DNA of 64,000 nt from an uncultured Bartonella sp. (GCA_946478665.1 CAMLCZ010000001.1:248001-312000), one strand, 5' to 3'; counted from the stretch's first letter, positions 1-11,628 are shown. Numbers and translations: made by a program. Notes: generated by a model not told the origin, from the sequence alone.

Positions 1-398
1 AGCTCTGCTGCGCCTTTTTTGACAAGCTTCAGGAACTCTGGAATTTTCAACTCTTCTTCACCGCGAAGTTTGCGTTGGGAATTCATTGCCACTTTGAGAA
101 ACTCCATTGTAGCAACGCCTGGAATTTCCATCGGATATTGAAATGCCAAGAATATACCCAAAGCCGCGCGTTCTGCCGGATCCATTTCCAATATGGATTG
201 GCCATTATAAATAATTTCGCCATCGGTAACTTCATAATCGTCACGTCCAGCCAAAATATAAGATAATGTAGACTTTCCAGAACCATTAGGCCCCATTATG
301 GCTGCCACTTCCCCATCATTCACCGTCAAATCCAGACCATGAATAATTTCTGTTTCCGTGCCGGCTATACGGGCATGAAGATTTTTGATTTCCAACAT
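1..398 (-). CDS. sufC: Fe-S cluster assembly ATPase SufC (partial, runs off the left edge)
   Basis: Reverse-strand translation from ATG at 398: MLEIKNLHARIAGTETEIIHGLDLTVNDGEVAAIMGPNGSGKSTLSYILAGRDDYEV..., with Walker A motif GPNGSGKST. Lies directly downstream of sufB. Absent from the ORF track because no stop codon falls in the window. Confidence 0.93.
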   Translation of the reverse strand, partial: MLEIKNLHARIAGTETEIIHGLDLTVNDGEVAAIMGPNGSGKSTLSYILAGRDDYEVTDGEIIYNGQSILEMDPAERAALGIFLAFQYPMEIPGVATMEFLKVAMNSQRKLRGEEELKIPEFLKLVKKGAAE

Positions 399-454
399 TG
401 TTTTAAAATCCTAATTTGCAGTAGTGCTTCAATCACTACCGATTTTTACACCCA

Positions 455-1966
455 TTAACCGACGCTACCCTCAAGACTTATACCTATAAGCTTTTGTGCC
501 TCGACAGCGAATTCCATTGGCAATTCCTGAATAACTTCTTTGACAAAACCATTGACAATAAGGCCAATCGCTTCTTCTTCCGGAATGCCACGTTGCATCA
601 CATAAAACAGCTGATCTTCAGATATTTTTGATGTTGTGGCTTCATGCTCGAACTTGGCAGTGGCATTTTTTGCCTCGATATACGGCACGGTATGTGCGCC
701 GCAATCATTGCCAATCAATAGGCTATCGCATTGTGTAAAGTTTCTTGCATTTGTCGCCTTACGATGGGCAGAGACCTGCCCTCTATAAGTATTGTTCGAA
801 AAGCCCGATGAAATACCTTTTGAAATAATACGGCTCGATGTATTTTTACCAAGATGGATCATCTTTGTTCCAGAATCTATCTGTTGATGACCATTGGAGA
901 CAGCAATGGAATAAAATTCACCGCGTGAATTGTCGCCACGTAATAAACATGAAGGATATTTCCATGTTATAGCAGAACCTGTTTCAACCTGTGTCCAAGA
1001 AATCTTAGAATTGTCACCACGACAATCACCGCGTTTCGTAACAAAGTTGAAAACGCCGCCCTTGCCGTCTTTGTCACCAGGATACCAATTTTGCACTGTT
1101 GAATATTTGATTTCGGCATCTTTTAACGCAATCAATTCGACAACTGCTGCGTGCAATTGGTTTTCATCACGTTGAGGCGCGGTACATCCTTCAAGATAGG
1201 AAACGTACGCCCCTTCATCGGCAATAATCAATGTGCGCTCAAATTGCCCAGTATTTCGTTCATTAATACGGAAATAGGTGGACAATTCCATCGGGCAGCG
1301 CACACCTTTTGGTACATAGACAAAAGAACCGTCTGTGAAGACAGCAGCATTGAGCGCGGCATAAAAATTATCACCTGCTGGAACAACCGAACCCAAATAC
1401 TGTTTGATAAGATCAGGGTGTTCACGAATTGCTTCCGATATAGAACAGAAGATAACACCCGCTTTTGCCAATTCTTCTTTAAACGTGGTTACAACCGAGA
1501 CAGAATCAAACACGGCATCAACAGCAACACGCCCTGAAGCATAAATATTGCCGTCAGGTTCTGCTCCTTCGCCCTGTTTTCGCACACCTGCTAAAATTTC
1601 TTGCTCTTTCAGTGGAATACCCAATTTTTCATATGTTTTGAGCAATTCTGGATCCACCTCATCAAGCGATTTGGGGGCATTTTGCGTCTTAGGTGCCGCA
1701 TAATAGGATATCGCTTGAAAATCTATTTCCGGATAATCAAGGCGAGCCCAATGGGGCTCTTCCATAGAAAGCCAGCGATTATAAGCTTGAAGCCGTAATT
1801 CCAACATCCATTCTGGTTCGTTTTTCTTAGAAGAGATCAAACGTATAATCTCTTCATTCAAACCCGTTGGTGCTTTATCCGTCTCGATAGCGGTTTCAAA
1901 ACCATATTTATATTGGTCAACGTCAATGTCACGAACTTGACTTATCGTTTCCTGCACTGCAGGCAT
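455..1966 (-). CDS. sufB: Fe-S cluster assembly protein SufB
   Basis: 503 aa; SufB-typical segments ([54 protein letters not shown]-like region); adjacent to sufC. Confidence 0.96.
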   Translation of the reverse strand: MPAVQETISQVRDIDVDQYKYGFETAIETDKAPTGLNEEIIRLISSKKNEPEWMLELRLQAYNRWLSMEEPHWARLDYPEIDFQAISYYAAPKTQNAPKSLDEVDPELLKTYEKLGIPLKEQEILAGVRKQGEGAEPDGNIYASGRVAVDAVFDSVSVVTTFKEELAKAGVIFCSISEAIREHPDLIKQYLGSVVPAGDNFYAALNAAVFTDGSFVYVPKGVRCPMELSTYFRINERNTGQFERTLIIADEGAYVSYLEGCTAPQRDENQLHAAVVELIALKDAEIKYSTVQNWYPGDKDGKGGVFNFVTKRGDCRGDNSKISWTQVETGSAITWKYPSCLLRGDNSRGEFYSIAVSNGHQQIDSGTKMIHLGKNTSSRIISKGISSGFSNNTYRGQVSAHRKATNARNFTQCDSLLIGNDCGAHTVPYIEAKNATAKFEHEATTSKISEDQLFYVMQRGIPEEEAIGLIVNGFVKEVIQELPMEFAVEAQKLIGISLEGSVG

Positions 1967-2140
1967 GTGAACTCTCCCTCCTCACCGGGTCAAAAACCGG
2001 CAGTTTAGAATATGCCGAAACAAGCTTGAACAGATTTAAGACGTCATTCACCAGAGTTCAATAGAAAAAACCTGATAAAAGCAGTCAAGCTTATAATTGC
2101 TTTTTAAAACAGTTCTAAACTTGTTTGCAAGCCTTGTTTT

Positions 2141-3286
2141 TTACTTTTTTGAATTACGAACCATTTTACTCATTGCGTCAAGAAATTGTTCAATTTGTTC
2201 AATTGTTGTGTCGCGGCCAGTTGAAACCCTGATGGCACCACCCGGAACCTCTAATCCCATTGAAGCCAATACACTACTTTGTGTAACTTTGCCTGATGAA
2301 CAAGCAGAACCAGCGGATACTGCAAAGCCTGCGAGATCCATTCCAATCTGTATTGTTTCAGCTTTAATGTCGTTTATTGCAAAATATGTTGTATTTGGAA
2401 TTCGTTTTACGTTTTCACCAAAGATTGTTACTTGGTTACTCATAGCATGGAGACCGGTTTCCAAATGCTTTTGTAACATTGCAAATTTTTCTACATCAGC
2501 TTCGCTAGGTGCCTGTTCCATAGCTGCACCAAAGGAAGCAATCAGTGTTAGAGATTCGGTGCCGCTGCGAAATCCATGTTCCTGACCACCGCCGTTGATA
2601 AGAGGTTGCGGCATTAAAGCACTACCATTTGCAACAAATGCACCGATTCCTTTTGGACCACCAATTTTGTGTCCTGCAACGATAAAAAAATCACCGCCGC
2701 ATGTTTTTATATCAATTGGCAATTTTCCAATAAACTGCACAATATCAACAATCAGCACACCACCGGCCTGTTTAACGATATCTGCAATTTGTCGGGTTGG
2801 TTGTATGACCCCTGTCTCACTATTAGCGGCCTGAATGGCAACTAAAGGTAATCCCTTGGTCTTATCATGCGCGTTTAACGCCTTTTCAAGTTCGGACAAA
2901 TTGATGATACCGTCACCATCAACGCCAATAATTGTTTGGGCATCTTTGTCAAAACGCCCACCTTTGGCAATGCAAGGGTGTTCAGTTGCACCAATATAAA
3001 CATGCGAAAAGCGGACATCCGACCGCCCCATTTTATAAAACGGGGTGAGCAATGTCATTGCCGCTTCTGTGGCACCTGAAGTAAAAACCACATGGTCAGG
3101 AATTGTCCCTAAACGTTCGGCCACTTGACGGCGTGCTTTTTGCAAAAGTGCTTTTGCAGCCCGCCCTTCCTGATGAACAGATGAAGGATTACCGTAAATA
3201 TCAATCGCCTCGATAAGAGCTTTACGCGCTGGTTCTGACAATGGCGATGTCGCGTTATAATCTAGATAGTTACGAAAAGTTGACAT
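2141..3286 (-). CDS. Cysteine desulfurase (NifS/IscS-like class V aminotransferase)
   Basis: 381 aa; YLDYNATSPLSE start, AGHKIGGPKGIGAF PLP-lysine region, SAGSACSSGK active-site Cys loop; upstream of sufB. Confidence 0.93.
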   Translation of the reverse strand: MSTFRNYLDYNATSPLSEPARKALIEAIDIYGNPSSVHQEGRAAKALLQKARRQVAERLGTIPDHVVFTSGATEAAMTLLTPFYKMGRSDVRFSHVYIGATEHPCIAKGGRFDKDAQTIIGVDGDGIINLSELEKALNAHDKTKGLPLVAIQAANSETGVIQPTRQIADIVKQAGGVLIVDIVQFIGKLPIDIKTCGGDFFIVAGHKIGGPKGIGAFVANGSALMPQPLINGGGQEHGFRSGTESLTLIASFGAAMEQAPSEADVEKFAMLQKHLETGLHAMSNQVTIFGENVKRIPNTTYFAINDIKAETIQIGMDLAGFAVSAGSACSSGKVTQSSVLASMGLEVPGGAIRVSTGRDTTIEQIEQFLDAMSKMVRNSKK

Positions 3287-3469
3287 CTGACTTCCTTAAA
3301 CACTTAATTTTTAATTGGTTTCTACTGTTTTATAACGCAATTTTCTTGAAAAGTGCACCAATAACAGACTATCTAACAAGCAAGATTGCTTTAACAACAC
3401 TAAACGATGACACAGACAATACCAAATCACTATGGGTAATGTGTCAATCGTGATGATAAGGAGTGCTAT

Positions 3470-4144
3470 ATGCCAGAAGTCATATTCAATGGTCCTGCGG
3501 GGCGTCTTGAAGGTCGCTATCAGCCTTCTCTTGAAAAAAATGCTCCTATAGCCATTGTATTACACCCACACCCACAATTTGGTGGAACGATGAATAACAA
3601 GATCGTTTACGATCTATTCTATATGTTCCAACAACGCGGCTTTACGACCTTACGGTTTAATTTCCGTGGAATTGGTCGCAGTCAAGGTGAGTTTGACCAT
3701 GGTGCAGGCGAATTGTCGGATGCAGCCGCCGCACTTGATTGGGTACAAGCACTTCATCCTGATTCTAAGAACTGTTGGGTTGCAGGCTATTCTTTTGGGG
3801 CATGGATTGGTATGCAACTTCTTATGCGCCGCCCTGAGATTGAAGGCTTTATTTCTATTGCGCCACAGCCCAATATTTATGATTTTTCGTTTCTTGCCCC
3901 CTGCCCATCATCAGGATTAATTATCCATGGTGACAATGATCGGGTAGCACCAGCGAAAGATGTTCAAGGCCTTGTCGACAAATTGAAAACGCAAAAAGGT
4001 ATAACCATCACCCAGCAAACATTGGAAGGTGCAAACCACTTTTTTGCCGGTCGCGTTGATGAACTCATTGGCGATTGCTCGGAATATCTTGACCGACGGC
4101 TTGCTGGCGAATTGTCAGAACCGCGAATGAAACGGCTACGTTAG
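3470..4144 (+). CDS. Alpha/beta hydrolase (dienelactone-hydrolase-like)
   Basis: 224 aa; LHPHPQFGGTMNNK, GYSFGAWIG nucleophile elbow, GANHFF catalytic His context. Confidence 0.85.
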   Translation: MPEVIFNGPAGRLEGRYQPSLEKNAPIAIVLHPHPQFGGTMNNKIVYDLFYMFQQRGFTTLRFNFRGIGRSQGEFDHGAGELSDAAAALDWVQALHPDSKNCWVAGYSFGAWIGMQLLMRRPEIEGFISIAPQPNIYDFSFLAPCPSSGLIIHGDNDRVAPAKDVQGLVDKLKTQKGITITQQTLEGANHFFAGRVDELIGDCSEYLDRRLAGELSEPRMKRLR

Positions 4145-4368
4145 AGTTCAAATCTAACCTTATCTGTTTTGAAACAATATGGCTCCTCATTCTTTTTAGA
4201 TTTTGTGGAGCCTTTTTGTATTCCAAACACTATTTTTGTATTTCAAATGCTGGTTGAGACAGATGATTATTCAACCGCGCCTAATCCATTGGCGATTGCA
4301 TCGTACTTAATACTAAAGTGTCACATTATTGTAATCGGAATGATTTCTTTCAAACATATGTGAGCAGC

Positions 4369-5502
4369 TCACTGCAAATTATTCGGTTTGACATATTTGC
4401 CACCGCTAACTGGCTGGTCACACCCTGTTGTTGTCGGATAAGTTAGTGGTAAACCGTAAAAAGACCTTATGGCGAGATAGCCCCATGCATCAGATTCGAT
4501 AAAGTCAGGATTAGCCCCTATCGACTGTGCATTGAGCAATTTACTATTTGCTGTTTTTGTCAGCTTTTCCAAATATTTAGCAATTGCCTTATTGTGCGCA
4601 CCACCACCAGAAAGAACAAGTGTCTTTGGTGTTTGTGGAACATGGCGGAATGAATTAACAATTCCAAATGCCGTTATATAGCTTAAAGAAGCGGCACCAT
4701 CTTCTATTGAAATAGTTGTGTCGGTTAACGGGCTAAAGCTTCTCCAATCAAGTGATCCGGGCGTTGGCTGGCAAAAAAACGAATGCATTTGATAATTTTG
4801 AATAATTTTATCAATAACATTGCCCTTTAAAGCAATTTCTCCACCATCGTCATATTGCTTTGAAGTGCGTAACGAGATCCATTGATCGATCAGAACGTTT
4901 CCCGGTCCACAATCAAAAGCATAAATCGAGGAATCTTCGCCAATCCAGGTTAGGTTTGATATGCCACCAATATTGACAAATGCGATCGGAAATTGTGCCT
5001 TTCCGCGAAGTTTATTGGCCAATACGCGATGATAGACTGGAACCAATGGCGCACCCTGCCCACCATGGGTCATATCATTCGCCCTCATATCATAAATGAC
5101 ATCAATACCAGTTTGATTTGCCAGTTGTTGACCATCGCCAATTTGCACTGTCAGGGCATTTTCTGGTTTATGCAAAACGGTTTGACCGTGAAATCCAATC
5201 AAATCAACCGAATCGCTGTTAATTGCGTATTTATGCAATAATTGTTGCACCAGAGTTGCGTGCAGATCGGTAAGTGCAACTTCTATCTTTCTGAGTTGGG
5301 CTGGGCGATCATCACGATTTTTTATCTGATTTGCTATATCAAGCGCAGACTTTAATTGCTGCCTAAAAACGGCACTATATGTGTATGAGTGATGACCCAT
5401 AATATCTATCACCGCATCGCCATCGCTGCGCAACAATGAGGCATCGATACCGTCCATAGAAGTACCACTCATCAATCCGATAGCCAATTTTATATCCGGC
5501 AT
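4369..5502 (-). CDS. anmK: Anhydro-N-acetylmuramic acid kinase
   Basis: IGLMSGTSMDGIDASLL motif, GFHGQTVLH, FVNIGGISNLT, DCGPGN. ORF track extends to 5547, but MPDIKLAIGLMSGTS at 5502 is the likely start. Confidence 0.94.
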   Translation of the reverse strand: MPDIKLAIGLMSGTSMDGIDASLLRSDGDAVIDIMGHHSYTYSAVFRQQLKSALDIANQIKNRDDRPAQLRKIEVALTDLHATLVQQLLHKYAINSDSVDLIGFHGQTVLHKPENALTVQIGDGQQLANQTGIDVIYDMRANDMTHGGQGAPLVPVYHRVLANKLRGKAQFPIAFVNIGGISNLTWIGEDSSIYAFDCGPGNVLIDQWISLRTSKQYDDGGEIALKGNVIDKIIQNYQMHSFFCQPTPGSLDWRSFSPLTDTTISIEDGAASLSYITAFGIVNSFRHVPQTPKTLVLSGGGAHNKAIAKYLEKLTKTANSKLLNAQSIGANPDFIESDAWGYLAIRSFYGLPLTYPTTTGCDQPVSGGKYVKPNNLQ

Positions 5503-5599
5503 TGTATGCTTCCTTGTGAATCGTGCATAATCTATGATAAAGCCCACATTTAATGAAGAAACTCTATGATGTTCGATTTTTTGTTAAGGAACAAGTTTG

Positions 5600-6853
5600 A
5601 TGTCCGGTTTTAAATCCGATTTCCTAAATGTTATGCGTGAACGTGGTTTTATCCATCAAATATCTGATGAAACAGGTTTGGATGACCTTTTAGCAAAGGA
5701 AACGGTTACTGCATATATCGGGTTTGACCCTACGGCTTCCAGCCTTCATGTTGGTAGTCTTATTCAGATCATGATGTTGCATTGGTTGCAAAAAACCGGT
5801 CATCGTCCAATTGCGCTTATGGGTGGTGGCACCGGTATGATTGGTGACCCATCATTTAAAGACGAAGCACGAAAACTGCTGACAATCGAAAATATCGACC
5901 AGAATATTGCTGGCATCAAAAAGGTTTTCACACAATATATCAATTTTGGTGAAGGTTCCAACGACGCTATTATGGTCAATAACGCCGATTGGCTTAGAAA
6001 CCTTAATTATATTGAATTTTTACGTGATGTCGGACGGCATTTTTCTGTCAATAAAATGTTGTCATTCGACTCTGTCAAACTGCGTCTTGATCGTGAGCAT
6101 TCCCTATCATTTTTAGAATTCAACTACATGATTTTGCAGGCATATGATTTTGTCGAGTTAAGCAAACGCTATGGCCTGCGCATGCAAATGGGTGGTTCAG
6201 ATCAATGGGGCAATATTGTTAACGGCATTGATCTTGGACACAGAATGGGAACGGAACAACTCTATGCCTTAACGTCCCCTCTGCTTACCACGGCATCAGG
6301 TGCAAAAATGGGCAAATCGCTTAATGGTGCGGTTTGGCTCAATGCTGACATGCTTTCACCGTATGATTTCTGGCAATATTGGCGTAATACTGAAGATGCA
6401 GATGTGTCGCGTTTCTTGAAACTTTATACCACATTGCCAATGGATGAAATTAACCGTCTCTCTAGCCTACAGGGCGCTGAGCTGAATGAAGTTAAGAAAA
6501 TTCTGGCAACGGAAGTAACGGCAATGTTGCATGGCCGTGACGCCGCGGAAAAAGCTGCTGATATTGCACGTAAAACCTTTGAGGAAGGCGCGTTGAGCCA
6601 TGATTTACCAAAAATTGAGCTTGCATCCAGCGACTTGAAGTCAGGTATTGGCTTATTAACATTGCTGGTACAGGCTGGCTTGGCAAAATCAAATGGTGAA
6701 GCCCGTCGTCACGTACAAGGTGGCGGTGTGCGTGTAAATGACAAACCGATTGAAGATGAAGCACGCCTTATTTCAGATGTTGATCTTAATGATGATGGCG
6801 TCGTTAAACTTTCATTCGGTAAAAAAAGACATGTTCTTATAAAACCCGTTTAG
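5600..6853 (+). CDS. tyrS: Tyrosyl-tRNA synthetase
   Basis: [17 protein letters not shown] (HIGH region), [27 protein letters not shown] (KMSKS region), C-terminal S4 domain. ATG at 5600 preceded by AAGGA; the track begins at the adjacent TTG 5597. Confidence 0.97.
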   Translation: MSGFKSDFLNVMRERGFIHQISDETGLDDLLAKETVTAYIGFDPTASSLHVGSLIQIMMLHWLQKTGHRPIALMGGGTGMIGDPSFKDEARKLLTIENIDQNIAGIKKVFTQYINFGEGSNDAIMVNNADWLRNLNYIEFLRDVGRHFSVNKMLSFDSVKLRLDREHSLSFLEFNYMILQAYDFVELSKRYGLRMQMGGSDQWGNIVNGIDLGHRMGTEQLYALTSPLLTTASGAKMGKSLNGAVWLNADMLSPYDFWQYWRNTEDADVSRFLKLYTTLPMDEINRLSSLQGAELNEVKKILATEVTAMLHGRDAAEKAADIARKTFEEGALSHDLPKIELASSDLKSGIGLLTLLVQAGLAKSNGEARRHVQGGGVRVNDKPIEDEARLISDVDLNDDGVVKLSFGKKRHVLIKPV

Positions 6854-6884
6854 GTTTTAGAGTTACAAAGGCAATGAAAACAAT

Positions 6885-6912
6885 AAAACACAGCCTTGCG
6901 CTGTGTTTTTTA
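6885..6912 (+). terminator. Rho-independent terminator after tyrS
   Basis: AAAACACAGC-cttgc-GCTGTGTTTTtt: 10-bp stem followed by a T run. Confidence 0.85.
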
Positions 6913-7026
6913 TTTATAGTCGCTAATTCTGTTATCTCTTAAAAAATACCATTATCGGCGCCATGCAATGCCAAAACAATAATCATTGCCCAGTTTTAAT
7001 TAGTCGACTTATATATAAAAATTCGA

Positions 7027-10000
7027 TTATTGCTGGAACTCGAATATCGACCGGAATATTCCCGGAGCAATTGCCGAGATAGGGTTGACCATCACTTGCG
7101 GGTGTTTCATCTTGCCCTCAATTTTAAACGTAATACCAATCAAACCGCGATCACGACCATTTCCTAGTACCTGACCGATAACTGGTATATCGCCAAATAA
7201 ACGGTTTAAGCCATAGGCTGGCATAAAAGTACCGGTAATGGACATATTACCCGATGAATCATATAAAATTCCTTGGAATGTTGCCCCAACAGTTGCGCCG
7301 CGTACAACACCGCGGTCTAGTACCAAATAATTATCGCCTTTTCCTATGTGAGCGTATCCCATATCAAAGGTGATGCTTGAACTATTGATTTTGCCCTTAA
7401 AGGCGTCATTCAGACTTTTTCCACCACCAGCAGGCTTCGATGAAACAATTGCAGCAAGTCGAGGTTCATCGACAATTTCAAAGTTTTTTAAGGTGATGGG
7501 GCCAGAAAGAGGCTGTCCGGGTGTTGATTTCAAATTGACCGTTAATGCACCACCACGGATTTTTTCATAATAATTCATAAAACGGAGAACAGAACCCGCA
7601 TCGGTTGTTTTGGCATTCACCGCTTGCCGCCCTTTATCATTTTGCATCTGCACAAATAATGGCTTGCCAGTTCTGGTATTTGCGTTGACGGTTAGCTGAG
7701 TGGTGTTTTGCTCGGTGACTTCGTAAGTCGCAGTTACACCATGTAAGTCCTCACCATAAAAACCGGTAAGGCTTGAAAGTGATGCGTGCAAAGAAATGGC
7801 ATTTGTATTGCGGCCAGAGCCTGATGTCTTACCCATTTGTTGAAGCAAGGCTCTGGCATCAAAGCTTTTGCCAGTTGCTTCAATATGATAGGACTTACCC
7901 GATGTCGCAACTTTAATACTTAAATTATCATTGCGGTTTAAATTGGCTTTCGAAAATTCAGCGCCAGCTAACTGTTTATCCTTGATATGAAGCGAGCCAG
8001 CAATTTCAAAATTGGTTCCTGATAGCGAAAAATTGTCGATGGTAAAATCGGATTTGCCCGTCATATTTGACGGAATATCCATCTGCACTTGTGCAGGCAT
8101 ACCTTTGCCTTTTTTCCAACCGGCCCAAGATAAATCAAGTGTCGTATTTGTTAGATCGGCAGAAAGATTGCGCTTGCCTTTATTTTCAGGCCCAACCACA
8201 ACGCTCATGGGGCCAGAAAGAAAAGTATTTAAAAATGCAAAATGCTTAGCTCTAACACTGTCATTTAAATTGAATGTAATATTTTCGTCTTTTTTCAAAT
8301 CCGAATTGTTAAATGGCTGAACAATTTTTATATCTGCCGGCAGATCATTGACCAAACCACTGGCATTTAAGGTAACACCAGATTTGGTAATTTCGGCAGT
8401 TCCCGAAGCGTCATCAACGAGAATATTTTCAATCGGTTCCGGCAACGAAAAATCTGAAAAATCAACATTGGCTGTATAAGTCAACTCGCCAGGCGGGTCA
8501 TCCCGTGTGACAGGAAATTTCAGATTGATTTCTGCTTCAACGTCGCCTTTTGCTTTATCGGGGTCAAATGGCAACTGTTTTCTTGCATTAATGGGTTTCA
8601 AGCCAATCATTTCACCGGCTGCGTCAATTTTGCCGCGCGCAACAAGGTTCATTTCGGCATAAACTGGACGTTGAGGTCCCCACGGCACGGTAAATGTGCC
8701 TTCAACTAGCTCTATCTTGCGATCTTTTGAAAGATAACTAACGCCGCTATCCAACGTTACCACTGTGGTCATACCATCAATGGCTATTTTGCCGTCGGCT
8801 TCCCGAATAGCCGGTAACTCGCCGACCAAATCCGATCTCGCATCATTAATTGCTGTTCTGATTTTCACTTCATTGCCAGTAATAGGCCCAGACGGAATAC
8901 CATTACGGAAAAAACCCAGTGGCATAGCTATTTCGATAGAGCCATTTTTGAGTTGCCCACCAAAAATATGAGAAACAACCCAGCGTCTTGCCCCAGGAGA
9001 AATATTAATAGGCCATAATTGTTTGGCTTCTGCCACATCCATTTGAGGAACATGAAGTACAAATATTGTTTCTGGTGTTCCCTCGCCAAATCGCAAGCTT
9101 CCTTGGCCAAGTAAAGTTCCATGTGGTGCATTAACCGCAATCTCATCAACGATGATCTTTTTATTATCCAGATTGTACTGGCCTGCTACTTTCATAGAAA
9201 ATCTTAGTGGATTATCCGGCACTTCTGCCGCAGCACTAACCGCGTGTTGCGAAACAATTTCAAAACGATAATCATTATCCGGCTTTTCATTGTCTGCTTT
9301 CGCAGGGGTTATGCCTATTGCACCATTAAATGGTATACTGACCCCACCAGCTGATATTTGCGAAGGGGCAATTTCTATTTTATCACTCTTCGGCGTATAG
9401 AGCATATTCACATCAAATTTTGCTGGCATTGTCTCTGTGCCAACGTCCATTGCCCCAACTGGCATCACAACATGCGCATTTATAATTGGACCGTTCAAAG
9501 CACTGTCTCTATGAGCTTCCAGAGCGATATCTGTAGTTCCTTTTAAACGAAAGAAATTATTATTGGTACGTCCATTGGGCAAGAAAGGTGAAGCATCATC
9601 AGACGCCCCCAAATGAAGTGGCAATGAGGTGAGCTTAACTTTAAAGCTTTGTGTTGCATTTTCTGCGGAAATGACATCGCCTTCCACCTCAATCGGATTA
9701 TTGTTCCATTGAAGTTTCGATTTCAGCGCAGTTTTTTTCCAGCGCGTGCGCAGGTCCAATTCCTCAATTTTTAAAGGCGTATTATTATCTTCTCCCATAC
9801 GCAGCGAAACATTTTTGAGAATAACCACTCTCATTGAGGTTCTTTTGAGCATTGCCGAGAATTGATCGAATGCACCAAAGAGATTATTGGCTGCCGCATC
9901 GGGATCAATCCTGCCAAATTTATCTTTTGGTAAAGTATCCAAAAAACTTGGACCATTGCCTTGCGGTAAAGCAATATTGGTATCGTGTATCTCGATCTGC

Positions 10001-10449
10001 GCGATCTCCAGCTTACCGCGCAGCAACCCCAATGGCGCAAAACCAACCCTGAACAAACCTATTTGATCAATTTTGGTACCGTTTTTTATGTCTGTTACCA
10101 TGACATTTTGCGTCTCTAACGCCAAATGGTAATCTTCATCTAATGACAATTTTGCGTCTGATATTTTGACGTTTGCTTCGTTATTGAGTTGTTGCGACAA
10201 GGCTGCCTGCATTTTTGATGTCAAAAATGCACCACTAATTCCAACCTTAAGCAATGAAAAAGCAAGCACTAAAACGCAAACCAAGATTAACAAAATCCAT
10301 AGGCAGGTTTTAAAGATACGCCGCATCATTTTTTTTCTTATGCGGGGGGTGCGAATCTTCAGTCCGCCAGATTGAAGAGCTGATGGAAAATGATCCAGAT
10401 TTTTAATTTTTCGCTTATCAAAGCGAATTTCTTCATGTGGTCCAGGCAA
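7027..10449 (-). CDS. AsmA-like / YhdP-type (DUF3971) large envelope protein
   Basis: 1140 aa; N-terminal TM segment (TCLWILLILVCVLVLAFSLL), long beta-rich AsmA-like body, C-terminal GxIVGQVLGNGRDRGLIGITFKIEGKMKHPQVMVNPISAIAPGIFRSIF typical of YhdP/AsmA C-termini. Confidence 0.8.
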   Translation of the reverse strand: MPGPHEEIRFDKRKIKNLDHFPSALQSGGLKIRTPRIRKKMMRRIFKTCLWILLILVCVLVLAFSLLKVGISGAFLTSKMQAALSQQLNNEANVKISDAKLSLDEDYHLALETQNVMVTDIKNGTKIDQIGLFRVGFAPLGLLRGKLEIAQIEIHDTNIALPQGNGPSFLDTLPKDKFGRIDPDAAANNLFGAFDQFSAMLKRTSMRVVILKNVSLRMGEDNNTPLKIEELDLRTRWKKTALKSKLQWNNNPIEVEGDVISAENATQSFKVKLTSLPLHLGASDDASPFLPNGRTNNNFFRLKGTTDIALEAHRDSALNGPIINAHVVMPVGAMDVGTETMPAKFDVNMLYTPKSDKIEIAPSQISAGGVSIPFNGAIGITPAKADNEKPDNDYRFEIVSQHAVSAAAEVPDNPLRFSMKVAGQYNLDNKKIIVDEIAVNAPHGTLLGQGSLRFGEGTPETIFVLHVPQMDVAEAKQLWPINISPGARRWVVSHIFGGQLKNGSIEIAMPLGFFRNGIPSGPITGNEVKIRTAINDARSDLVGELPAIREADGKIAIDGMTTVVTLDSGVSYLSKDRKIELVEGTFTVPWGPQRPVYAEMNLVARGKIDAAGEMIGLKPINARKQLPFDPDKAKGDVEAEINLKFPVTRDDPPGELTYTANVDFSDFSLPEPIENILVDDASGTAEITKSGVTLNASGLVNDLPADIKIVQPFNNSDLKKDENITFNLNDSVRAKHFAFLNTFLSGPMSVVVGPENKGKRNLSADLTNTTLDLSWAGWKKGKGMPAQVQMDIPSNMTGKSDFTIDNFSLSGTNFEIAGSLHIKDKQLAGAEFSKANLNRNDNLSIKVATSGKSYHIEATGKSFDARALLQQMGKTSGSGRNTNAISLHASLSSLTGFYGEDLHGVTATYEVTEQNTTQLTVNANTRTGKPLFVQMQNDKGRQAVNAKTTDAGSVLRFMNYYEKIRGGALTVNLKSTPGQPLSGPITLKNFEIVDEPRLAAIVSSKPAGGGKSLNDAFKGKINSSSITFDMGYAHIGKGDNYLVLDRGVVRGATVGATFQGILYDSSGNMSITGTFMPAYGLNRLFGDIPVIGQVLGNGRDRGLIGITFKIEGKMKHPQVMVNPISAIAPGIFRSIFEFQQ

Positions 10450-10592
10450 CTCTTCAACAATCCCGTTATTTGAGAATTAAAATAAAATAATTGGCAAACA
10501 GAATTTACAGAAACAATATAGCATTGGATCAGGATTGATTCCTGATATTTTTGGTATCATTTTACGCTTACCAACAAAAGAAAGGTAGAGTT

Positions 10593-11063
10593 ATGGAAAA
10601 ATTGGGAATAGGCGATATAGCACCAGATTTCAATTTACCCAGAGACGGTGGGGCAGAACAAAGTTTATCACAATTGCGTGGGAAACCAGTTGTTCTCTAC
10701 TTTTATCCGAAAGACGACACCAGCGGCTGTACACTCGAGGCACATGACTTTACGGCTTTAAAACCAGAATTTGACAAGATTGGCGTTGAAATCATCGGTA
10801 TGTCACCTGATAAGGCTGCAAAACACGATAAATTCAAACAGAAACATGAGCTGAACATCACTCTTGTATCCGATGAAGAAAAAACAACGCTGATGACTTA
10901 TGGCGTATGGGTAGAAAAATCGATGTATGGCCGCAAATATATGGGCGTTGAACGCACAACATTCCTTATTGATAAAACCGGCAAGATTGCAGAAATTTGG
11001 CATAAGGTGAAAGTGCCAGGGCATGCACAAGCTGTTTTGCAGGCTGCAAGTAAAATTGCTTAA
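10593..11063 (+). CDS. bcp: Thioredoxin-dependent peroxiredoxin (Bcp family)
   Basis: GDIAPDFNLPRDGG, YFYPKDDTSGCTLEAHDF peroxidatic Cys motif; ATG at 10593 with AAAGGTAGAG Shine-Dalgarno. Confidence 0.95.
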   Translation: MEKLGIGDIAPDFNLPRDGGAEQSLSQLRGKPVVLYFYPKDDTSGCTLEAHDFTALKPEFDKIGVEIIGMSPDKAAKHDKFKQKHELNITLVSDEEKTTLMTYGVWVEKSMYGRKYMGVERTTFLIDKTGKIAEIWHKVKVPGHAQAVLQAASKIA

Positions 11064-11180
11064 TTAATAACCTCGTCACTTACCGGATCAATTGCCTAAC
11101 AGTGGCTTGCCCGATTAATTGTTAGCTTTTTGTTAACTTTTATATGAGTTAATAAAAACCTAATATTTTGGACAACAAAA

Positions 11181-11408
11181 ATGCGCAATATTTCAAAACT
11201 ATTTATTTTGTGCTCAGTATTCATAGTCGCTGCAACATCTTTTGGTGCAGCGCATTATGATGTTGCATCTCAAGATAGTGGCGCAACTATTGAGGCGCGG
11301 CAGCCTTTACCAGATATGCCTAATAGCCATATTCCAGCAGTTGAAAATGTGCAATTTGTCGGGCAAAATGCTATTGACCCCATCATAACGGGGTCAGGCA
11401 AACAATAA
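11181..11408 (+). CDS. Small secreted/periplasmic hypothetical protein
   Basis: 75 aa; N-terminal signal-peptide-like sequence MRNISKLFILCSVFIVAATSFGAAHY; lies alone between bcp and prfB. Confidence 0.55.
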   Translation: MRNISKLFILCSVFIVAATSFGAAHYDVASQDSGATIEARQPLPDMPNSHIPAVENVQFVGQNAIDPIITGSGKQ

Positions 11409-11628
11409 GTTGTTGGCTAAAAACCAAGTTAACGCAACAAAACAATCTATTTTATTAAGAAAAACAGCCGTTGCTGGTTGGCTCTGATATTGCCATTGGC
11501 TCTGATTTTACCCAATTGAGCCAGATATTAACCAAGTGCTTAGCCAGAAATCTGGAATTTGGTTAAATTCCCGAAAATGACAATAAGCACTTGGAAAAAC
11601 TTAAACACATGGAAAAACTATTGTTTGT

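Noticed and set aside
1151-1537. 128-aa + strand ORF
   Set aside because: Antisense shadow of sufB.
2097-2585. 162-aa + strand ORF
   Set aside because: Antisense to the cysteine desulfurase gene; no recognisable motif or SD.
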